From DASRCB01 sp035653295 (lineage in GTDB: Bacteria > Acidobacteriota > Terriglobia > Bryobacterales > Bryobacteraceae): a DNA stretch of 13,786 nucleotides. The stretch covers positions 1 to 13,786 of the forward strand of contig DASRCB010000259.1 in NCBI GenBank assembly GCA_035653295.1, read 5' to 3'. A program made the position numbers and the translations under genes. How positions within the stretch are numbered: position 1 is the stretch's first letter; every line of letters starts with the position of its first letter. Below the pieces are notes generated by a model, which had not been told where the DNA came from, made no database searches, and saw only the letters and a list, made by a program, of their open reading frames with translations. Shown one piece after another: positions 6,270 to 11,427 of this stretch.

Positions 6270-8387
6270 TCAGTCGCCGTAGGAACCGACTTCCTCCTGC
6301 ACCTCTGGTTCGGTTTCGGGTGCTGTGGCGGGAGCCGGCGTGCTGATCTGGACCAGTGCCGGAGCATCCGGCTCGTTCAGCACGTGTTTGCGATACAGCG
6401 CGGCCATGCGCGCGTTCTCGGCAGCCTTCAGCTTTTCGTCACGCTGCCGCTTCTTCTCCTCGCGCGCGGTCTTGGCGATGCCCTTCTCGTCGAGGTCGGT
6501 CTGCCGCCGGCGATTCACGTCGTCGGCGCGCAGCACCAGGGAGTGATCCTTCGCCTTGAGGCCGACCGCCTTGCCGCCGGCGAAGATCTCATGCCGCCCG
6601 TGCTCCTCGTACCACTTCGTAAGCGTGGCGGTCATGTGCATCTTCTCGACGATGTTGCGCCAGCCCACGCCGGTGTTGTAGGCGCAGAACGAGATCTCGC
6701 CCATCTGCGTGGCGTAGGGAATGATGCACTGCTCGGTGCGGCGGAAATCGTAGTTGAACAGATCCTGGAACCACATGCCGGCGATGAACAGGAAGTTCCA
6801 GCGGTCGTTGCGGCGCTTCTGGATATCCTCGATGGTGCGGTCGCCGGTCACCTTGCCGTAGCCGCCGGTCTGGGCCTTCTTCGACATACCGAAGCACTTG
6901 TCGAACTTGGCGATGAGGTCCGTGAGCTTGAAGTGCGTCGGCGCCTTGAAGGGGTTGTAGTTGCGCAGCAGCGCGAGGCTGACGCCGGTGATGTTCATGA
7001 ACCGGCTGCGCCGCGCCGCATCGTTGATGCGCGCGATGTCCTTCGCCAGGCGATCGGCGTTCAGGAAGGCAGTTACCGGAACCGCTTCCTTGGTCTCCTT
7101 GTCGCACATCACGGCCATGCCGATGCCGCAGTTGGGATGGCAGCCGCAGCTCAGCTGGCCCCAGTCCGCCGCCGGTCCATGCACCAGGTCGGCGAAATCG
7201 GAGAAGGTGCTCATGAAGGAGATGGGGAACCAGTCGCGAACGGGCTCGCCGATTCCGGTCATGTTCTTCACGTCGTGGGCCAGGTGCGACAGCGTGTATC
7301 GCTGCGCCTGGCGACGCTCGTCGGTAATCGCTTCGTCGCGGCCGGTGAAGGAAACCGGCTGGAACGACAGGAAGGGAATCCGTTTCGGGTTATCGAGAGC
7401 GAACCGCACAACGGAGCCGACCTGCTCGTTGTTGACGCCGTTGATAATCGTGATCACGGGTACGATGTCCACGCCCGCGCTCCAGAGGTTCTCGATGGCG
7501 CGCATCTTGACGTCGAAGAGGTTGCCCACCGCGCGGTGCGAGTTGGCGTCGTTGCCGATGCCATCGAACTGAAGATAGGCATAACGCAGACCGGCTTCCG
7601 CCGCCTGACGGCAGAATTCGGGGCTCTTGGCGAATTCGATCCCGTTGGTGGCCGCCTGCACGCTGTTATACCCGACGGTTCGGGCGTAGCGTACGGCGTC
7701 GAGGAAGTACGGCGAAAGCGTGGGCTCGCCGCCCGAGAACTGCACCGACATCTGCCGCCGCGGCTTGATCCTCATGGCATTGTCGAGCAGGGTCTTGATG
7801 TCTTCCCAGCTCAGCTCATGGACAAAGCCGACCTGGTTGGCGTCCATGAAACACGGATCGCACATCATGTTGCAGCGGTTGGTGAGGTCGATGGTCAGCA
7901 CCGAGCCGCGGCCGTGGGTGATGGTGCTCGACCCGTGATGATGCAGATCTTCGTCGTTGTGCGCGCGGATGTCGCGGCCGGGGAAGACCTGCTCGAGGTG
8001 CTTGAAGAACGCGGGATCGATGGACATGGTGTCTTCGAAACGCCCGTGGATGGGGCATTCCTTGAGCATGATGATTTTGCCGTCGCGCTCGATGATGTGG
8101 GCCTTGATTTCGCCCAGCTTTTGGTCTTCGAGAATGGACACCGGCAGCTCGCCGTCGAGAATGCGCTTGCGGATCTCGGGGATGCAGCGGGGGCAGAGAG
8201 AATCGGTTTCGCGAGGCCAGCCCAGTGGCGGCTTCATCTTCTCCCAGCTCTTGAGCAAAGGCTTGTCGGACCACTTCGGGGTAAAGGAGGCGTTGCGGTT
8301 GATCGCATTCAGCTTGTCGAACACAGCCCAGGCTGCGCCCGCTGCCAGTGTCACCGCCTTCTCTGCGTACTTAATCGGCTTGGCCAT
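6270..8387 (-). CDS. Radical SAM enzyme of the tetraether/membrane-spanning lipid synthase (MJ0619/Tes-like) type
   Basis: A 705-aa protein. An amphipathic/hydrophobic N-terminal stretch (about 8-24) is followed by a metal site LCPRC (Cys65, Cys68) plus ECPIHG (Cys111), as in the rubredoxin-like site of MJ0619-type enzymes. The radical SAM motif is CX3CX2C (Cys172, 176, 179), with SGGEP at 218-222. SCGCHPNC (Cys414, 416, 420) and CIIPYATQMGEISFCAYNTG (Cys554, Cys568) suggest auxiliary Fe-S clusters. A charged helix (about 635-668) and a Pro/Glu-rich tail end the protein. Family knowledge: archaeal Tes joins unactivated lipid tails, and homologues are proposed to make iso-diabolic acid and branched GDGTs in Acidobacteria. 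The exact substrate is inferred; other MJ0619-like radical SAM functions remain possible. Start at 8387 chosen by GGAAG five bases upstream; the open frame extends to 8534, but that part is upstream DNA. Lies downstream of the sigma operon, 277 bp away. Confidence 0.85.
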   Translation of the reverse strand: MAKPIKYAEKAVTLAAGAAWAVFDKLNAINRNASFTPKWSDKPLLKSWEKMKPPLGWPRETDSLCPRCIPEIRKRILDGELPVSILEDQKLGEIKAHIIERDGKIIMLKECPIHGRFEDTMSIDPAFFKHLEQVFPGRDIRAHNDEDLHHHGSSTITHGRGSVLTIDLTNRCNMMCDPCFMDANQVGFVHELSWEDIKTLLDNAMRIKPRRQMSVQFSGGEPTLSPYFLDAVRYARTVGYNSVQAATNGIEFAKSPEFCRQAAEAGLRYAYLQFDGIGNDANSHRAVGNLFDVKMRAIENLWSAGVDIVPVITIINGVNNEQVGSVVRFALDNPKRIPFLSFQPVSFTGRDEAITDERRQAQRYTLSHLAHDVKNMTGIGEPVRDWFPISFMSTFSDFADLVHGPAADWGQLSCGCHPNCGIGMAVMCDKETKEAVPVTAFLNADRLAKDIARINDAARRSRFMNITGVSLALLRNYNPFKAPTHFKLTDLIAKFDKCFGMSKKAQTGGYGKVTGDRTIEDIQKRRNDRWNFLFIAGMWFQDLFNYDFRRTEQCIIPYATQMGEISFCAYNTGVGWRNIVEKMHMTATLTKWYEEHGRHEIFAGGKAVGLKAKDHSLVLRADDVNRRRQTDLDEKGIAKTAREEKKRQRDEKLKAAENARMAALYRKHVLNEPDAPALVQISTPAPATAPETEPEVQEEVGSYGD

Positions 8388-8472
8388 AGTCTCTTCCGAG
8401 TCTGATCTCCTGTTCAAAGTGGCGGAACCCGCGGCAGCACACCCGTACCCGTGGGTTTGCCGGACACCTGAC

Positions 8473-8478
8473 AGTATA
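8473..8478 (-). promoter_or_regulatory. Candidate -10 element upstream of the radical SAM gene
   Basis: TATACT on the minus strand, 85 bases before the start codon, within CTATACTG as in the receptor promoter. No clear -35 is found at 16-18 bp. If used, the transcript has an ~80-nt leader, and the gene can be expressed separately from the sigma operon. The rest of 8388-8664 holds no gene I can support. Confidence 0.35.
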
Positions 8479-8597
8479 GGCCGGGCTGCATAAAGCGGGC
8501 TACACGAAGGGGTTAAATGGCCGGGATTCAGCATCGTATGGGGATATCCGGCGCTGAGCGGCGCGCTGCGGGCCGGGGGTGGGAATGCGTAAATCGA

Positions 8598-8620
8598 CGT
8601 AACGGTTTCAACAGGTTACG
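8598..8620 (-). other. Small inverted repeat after the sigma/anti-sigma genes
   Basis: CGTAAC (8598-8603) and GTTACG (8615-8620) flank an 11-nt loop, 45 bases past the stop of the 98-aa gene. On the minus strand the following sequence (TCGATTTACG) is only weakly T-rich. It is at most a weak terminator or a regulatory palindrome. Confidence 0.25.
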
Positions 8621-8664
8621 CGTACCCGGGTGTATGCATCAGGAGGCGGCGCGCGCCGGTTGCG

Positions 8665-8961
8665 TCACAGCTCGCGCAGCGTTCGAATGCCGAACACGGC
8701 CGCGGGCGCGACCGCTATCCCGGCGACAGCAACGGCTGCTGCTGTGTTTGTCCCCGGCGGCAGCCACAACAGAGCAACAACGAAGACCAGCGCCAGCACC
8801 GCAAGCCAGCCGATTGCGTCCAGAATCTCCGGCGCGCGGCTGAGACGAGGTTCGCGAACGCGCCGGCGCACCCGCGCCGCGAATCCCGGAGGAGCGGTAA
8901 TGCCCCCCAGCGCCGCGTCGAGCGTTTCATCGATTTGCCGCAATGCGCGCTCTTCGTCCAC
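8665..8961 (-). CDS. Small two-helix membrane protein, putative anti-sigma factor
   Basis: A 98-aa protein. The N-terminal third is charged and soluble (MDEERALRQIDETLDAAL) with APPGFAARVRRRV at 23-35, a motif I associate with short acidobacterial anti-sigma-like proteins. Two hydrophobic helices follow (about 46-68 and 74-92), separated by PPGTN. It has no zinc-binding HxxxCxxC motif, so it is not a ZAS-type anti-sigma factor. GTG start at 8961 overlaps the sigma stop by one base (TAGTG), with AGGAGA 10 bases upstream, implying tight translational coupling and joint stoichiometry. By position and topology the likely role is holding the ECF sigma factor at the membrane until an envelope signal arrives; this is inference, not homology. 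It could alternatively be an unrelated membrane peptide. Confidence 0.75.
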   Translation of the reverse strand: MDEERALRQIDETLDAALGGITAPPGFAARVRRRVREPRLSRAPEILDAIGWLAVLALVFVVALLWLPPGTNTAAAVAVAGIAVAPAAVFGIRTLREL

Positions 8962-9449
8962 TACGAATCATTCTCCTTCATGAGCGACTCGGCCATCGAG
9001 CGCCGCGCGCGATGCAGCCAGGTTTTGACGGTGCCCACGGGGACACCGAGCATCAGCGCCACCTCATCGTAGGATTTCTCCTCCATGTGAAACAGCAGCA
9101 CCGCTTCGCGCTGCCCATCGGGCAGATGCCGCACCAGGCGCATGATGTCCGGAGTACGATCGGGGGACGCCGGAGGGGTCCGGATATCGGCGATATCCAG
9201 CTGCTGCTCGCGCGATGCAGCGCGCTTTTTCCGCGCAGTCAGACAAGCATTGCGCGCGATGGCATAGATCCATGTGGACAATGAGGCGTCGCCACGGTAT
9301 CGCGGCAGGCCTTTCCAGATGCGCACGAAGATCTCCTGCGCGGTCTCCTCGGCCAGCGATCGATCGCCCAGCATCGCGCAACAGAGCCGGAAGACCTTGT
9401 CCTGGTAGGCGCGCAGCACCTCCTCGAACTGCTGGTCTTCTTCGGCCAC
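8961..9449 (-). CDS. ECF-family RNA polymerase sigma factor
   Basis: A 162-aa protein with only sigma region 2 and region 4, as in ECF factors. Region 2 (about 8-76) includes YQDKVFRLCCAMLGDRSLAE and QEIFVRIWKG, then DASLSTWIYAIARNACL, the -10 recognition/melting part. Region 4 (108-156) has LPDGQREAVLLF and YDEVALMLGVPVGTVKTWLHRAR, the helix-turn-helix that reads the -35. The start is GTG at 9449: the longer open frame (to 9650) would run through the divergent gene and has no sigma homology. No good Shine-Dalgarno precedes the GTG, but a candidate ECF promoter lies 11-41 bases upstream, which would give a nearly leaderless mRNA and positive autoregulation. Operon with the 98-aa membrane protein; divergent from the DUF6249-like gene. 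Confidence 0.9.
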   Translation of the reverse strand: MAEEDQQFEEVLRAYQDKVFRLCCAMLGDRSLAEETAQEIFVRIWKGLPRYRGDASLSTWIYAIARNACLTARKKRAASREQQLDIADIRTPPASPDRTPDIMRLVRHLPDGQREAVLLFHMEEKSYDEVALMLGVPVGTVKTWLHRARRSMAESLMKENDS

Positions 9450-9459
9450 CGTATCAGTT

Positions 9460-9490
9460 TCTGACTTCCACGCCCAGCCGGAATGTTTCA
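9460..9490 (-). promoter_or_regulatory. Candidate ECF-type promoter of the sigma gene
   Basis: On the minus strand TGAAAC (9490-9485) is followed after 19 bases by GTCAGA (9465-9460), resembling ECF -35 (GAAC-type) and -10 (GTC) elements. It ends 11 bases before the GTG start, so the transcript would begin within a few bases of the start codon. Suggests autoregulation. Confidence 0.45.
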
Positions 9491-9505
9491 GACAGGCGCT
9501 GAAAC
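9485..9505. repeat. Inverted repeat between divergent sigma and membrane-protein genes
   Basis: GTTTCAG (9485-9491) and CTGAAAC (9499-9505) are perfect complements, separated by 7 bases. Each arm read outward is the -35-like TGAAAC of one of the two candidate ECF promoters, so the repeat joins them back to back. Confidence 0.6.
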
Positions 9506-9530
9506 TTTTGGCGGCGGGGCCTGGGTCTGA
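9500..9530 (+). promoter_or_regulatory. Candidate ECF-type promoter of the DUF6249-like gene
   Basis: TGAAAC (9500-9505) followed by TTTT and, after 19 bases in total, GTCTGA (9525-9530). This mirrors the sigma gene promoter with the same spacing. The expected transcription start falls at about 9536-9538, that is, on the ATG itself, consistent with the absence of a ribosome-binding site. Confidence 0.45.
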
Positions 9531-9536
9531 AGCGGC

Positions 9537-10037
9537 ATGGATACTCCACAACTGATGGCTACGGTGATTCTGAGCGTGATCCTCGTGATGGGCGCTGTTC
9601 TGGTGATGGCTGGTATGGCGCTGCGCTTCAAAAAACGGGAGCTGCAGCACAGGGAATGGCTGGTTGCGGTGGAAAAAGGCATTGCCACCCCCGGCGTCTC
9701 CGAGCCGGCAATGGCTCGTCCGTGGACGCCGCGCACTTATCTTCTGCGCGGTCTCATGTGGCTGTTCACCGGCATGAGCGTGACCGCGTTCCTGATTGCG
9801 GTGGCCCTCACGCCCAATTTCACGCCCGCCTCCGTCCGGGTGGACGACGCGGTCAGGGCGAAGAACAACGGCGCCACACCCGAGCAGGTTCGCGCCATCA
9901 TGGAAGATCGCACTGACGGGCCGCCCGCAAGACGGGTGCTGTGGATCGTCGGGCTGATCCCGGCGGGCGTCGGGGTGGCTTACCTCATCACCTACCGTGT
10001 CGAGCGCTCCGCGGCCTCGCGCTTGACAACAAATTGA
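9537..10037 (+). CDS. Three-helix membrane protein, DUF6249-like
   Basis: A 166-aa protein. Helix 1 (about 7-29) is followed by a basic amphipathic stretch FKKRELQHREWLVAVEKGIATP (31-52) that resembles the RRKRELEHRERLAAIEKGI-type stretch of DUF6249 proteins. Helix 2 is about 68-92, then a soluble loop (95-130) with DDAVRAKNNGATPEQVRAIM, and helix 3 is about 134-153. The function of this family is not known. It is divergent from the ECF sigma gene and appears to share its regulatory region, so it may be part of the regulon or a partner of the sigma/anti-sigma pair; this is context inference. ATG at 9537 has no ribosome-binding site and sits where a leaderless transcript would start. Its TGA overlaps an ATG of the next frame (TGATG). 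Confidence 0.8.
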   Translation: MDTPQLMATVILSVILVMGAVLVMAGMALRFKKRELQHREWLVAVEKGIATPGVSEPAMARPWTPRTYLLRGLMWLFTGMSVTAFLIAVALTPNFTPASVRVDDAVRAKNNGATPEQVRAIMEDRTDGPPARRVLWIVGLIPAGVGVAYLITYRVERSAASRLTTN

Positions 10038-10087
10038 TGCTGCTCACTGGCGCCCTGTGGCGTATTACATACGACGAGGCGAGCGGG

Positions 10088-10291
10088 ATGAGCGGCGACA
10101 GCCGGCAGTCCGGAGCATCGGTGACGCGCGCGGCGGGTTCTGAAGCCGCGCTGCCGGAGGCCTGGCGCGACTTCATTCGCTTCTGCCGCGAGCTGCGCCA
10201 CGGCGACATCGAGCGGCTCCGCATTCAGGACGGTGTACCCGTGCTGGCGGAAATGACCCGAAAGAAAGTTCGGTTTCCGAAGGAAACGTAG
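10088..10291 (+). CDS. Small soluble protein of unknown function
   Basis: A 67-aa protein that I do not recognise as a named family. The first ~20 residues are low-complexity (Ser/Gly/Ala). The rest is one compact, conserved-looking unit: LPEAWRDFIRFCRELRHGDI, then ERLRIQDGVPVLAEMTRKKVRF, an amphipathic helix followed by probable beta strands. No signal peptide or membrane helix. The ATG at 10088 is preferred because the conserved part begins shortly after it and GAGG lies about ten bases upstream. An in-frame ATG at 10037, overlapping the previous stop, would give 84 aa through translational coupling. Probably co-transcribed with the DUF6249-like gene and ended by the hairpin at 10334-10381. 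Confidence 0.65.
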   Translation: MSGDSRQSGASVTRAAGSEAALPEAWRDFIRFCRELRHGDIERLRIQDGVPVLAEMTRKKVRFPKET

Positions 10292-10333
10292 GCCTCCCCC
10301 GAGGGGGCTGCGCGGCTGACCAGATTCATTGGA

Positions 10334-10381
10334 GGCCGCCACTGGAGCATGAACGTGCTCCCGTGGCGGCCTTTTCGTTTT
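10334..10381 (+). terminator. Strong intrinsic terminator after the small-protein gene
   Basis: GGCCGCCAC (10334-10342) pairs with GTGGCGGCC (10363-10371). Inside, GGAGCA pairs with TGCTCC around a 6-nt loop, giving 15 pairs with one mismatch. TTTTCGTTTT follows. A smaller CCCC/GGGG hairpin lies at 10296-10307. The terminator ends one base before the ribosome-binding site of the TPR gene, separating the two units. Confidence 0.9.
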
Positions 10382-10393
10382 GGAGGAGGCGTC

Positions 10394-11362
10394 GTGAGCT
10401 GGATTCTCGTAATCACCGCAATCATCGTCGCGGCCGCGCCGGTGGCCGCTGCTCAAACCGATGAATGGCCGCGTCTCGCCAAACGCGCCGCCGCGCTGGA
10501 GCAGGACGGCAGGTATGCCGACGCAGCCGACTGCTGGCGCCAGGCTTCGCGCTTGGCCACCAGAAAAGGGGAGCTCTGGACGGCGATGGACGGTCTGGCC
10601 ATCGATGAGGCAAGGCTCGGCCGCGCGCTCGAAGCGGAGCGTGAATACCGGGATGTCCTGTCGCTCATAGAAACGGCAAAAGGCAAAGACAACGCCGATT
10701 ACGCCATGGTTCTCGCCAATCTGGCCACGCTGCATCTGGAAGTCAGCCGGGTTGCGGCCGGAGCGGCGGAGCTTCACGACGCGCTGGCGATCGCCGAAAA
10801 GACGATGGCCGCCGACGACGTGGAGCTGGCGGTCATGCGCAGCGGCTTAGCCGCCACGCTGATCTGCGGCAAAAAGTACGACGAGGCCGCGGACCTGCTC
10901 GCCGGCGCACTCGCTGTGTTTGAAACCCACGCGGACGTGCCGCGCGAGCAGGTGGCGATCGCCATCAGCAATCTGGCCGCGGCGCGCCAGCTGCAGGGGC
11001 GCCTGGCTGACGCTGTCCCTTTGTTCGAGAGAGCCAGGGCGACGCTGGAAGCGGAGTTCGGTCCGGAGCATCCGGCGCTGATACGGGTAATCACGAATCT
11101 GGCCGTGGCGTACGCCAAAACCGGACGGCCGGTGGATGCCGATCGACAGTTCCGGCGCGCCTGCGCCATCGCCGAGCAGAGCCTGCCGCCGGACCATCCG
11201 CTGGCCGGATCGGTCTATCAGATCTACGGGGACTTCCTTCGGCGGCAGGGACGCAAGCGCGAGGCGAAGGAAATGGCCGCACGCTCGAAAAACACATTGC
11301 GCGAAAGCGCCCGCCGCAGCGGCGTGGGCATGATCGTCGACGTGTCCGACTTCCGCCGCTGA
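10394..11362 (+). CDS. Secreted tetratricopeptide-repeat protein
   Basis: A 322-aa protein with a Sec signal peptide (SWILVITAIIVAAAPVAAAQ, cleavage near residue 20), then almost entirely TPR helices. Units of the kinesin-light-chain type are recognisable, such as ALEQDGRYADAADCWRQASR, ANLATLHLEVSRVAAGAAEL, LQGRLADAVPLFERARATLE and VAYAKTGRPVDADRQFRRAC with the EHPALIRVITNL and DHPLAGSVYQ linkers. TPRs bind protein partners; the partner is unknown. The GTG at 10394 is chosen over the ATG at 10349, because GGAGGAGG lies just upstream of the GTG, the GTG begins the signal peptide, and the ATG is inside the terminator hairpin. It lies 65 bp before the kinase gene on the same strand and may feed into the same periplasmic signalling. 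The last ~15 residues (VGMIVDVSDFRR) are outside the repeats. Confidence 0.85.
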   Translation: MSWILVITAIIVAAAPVAAAQTDEWPRLAKRAAALEQDGRYADAADCWRQASRLATRKGELWTAMDGLAIDEARLGRALEAEREYRDVLSLIETAKGKDNADYAMVLANLATLHLEVSRVAAGAAELHDALAIAEKTMAADDVELAVMRSGLAATLICGKKYDEAADLLAGALAVFETHADVPREQVAIAISNLAAARQLQGRLADAVPLFERARATLEAEFGPEHPALIRVITNLAVAYAKTGRPVDADRQFRRACAIAEQSLPPDHPLAGSVYQIYGDFLRRQGRKREAKEMAARSKNTLRESARRSGVGMIVDVSDFRR

Positions 11363-11427
11363 ACCGCTCGGTCACTAACCCACGCGCCGCCTGCACGGGC
11401 ATAGAATCAAGGCAAGCAGGCATAATC

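Noticed and set aside
6384..8405. A 673-aa open frame on the plus strand, opposite the radical SAM gene
   Set aside because: It mirrors the coding strand's codon pattern, resembles no family, and lacks a ribosome-binding site; the minus-strand protein has clear catalytic motifs.
8388..8534. Upstream extension of the radical SAM protein by 49 residues
   Set aside because: The extension would contain the candidate -10 element and has no family similarity; ATG at 8387 has a ribosome-binding site.
8605..8610. A TGAAAC motif (minus strand) upstream of the radical SAM gene, as an ECF promoter linking it to the sigma factor
   Set aside because: No GTC-type -10 is found at the 19-base spacing seen in the divergent pair, so it is not supported as a promoter.
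9450..9650. Upstream extension of the sigma factor by 67 residues
   Set aside because: It would overlap the divergent gene and its promoter, and sigma region 2 starts only after the GTG at 9449.
10023..10028. TTGACA as a -35 element for the small-protein gene
   Set aside because: No acceptable -10 at 16-18 bp; the sequence at the right distance is ACTGGC.
10349..10393. ATG at 10349 as start of the TPR protein
   Set aside because: It lies inside the loop and arm of a strong terminator and would put 15 non-signal residues before the signal peptide; the GTG at 10394 has GGAGGAGG upstream.
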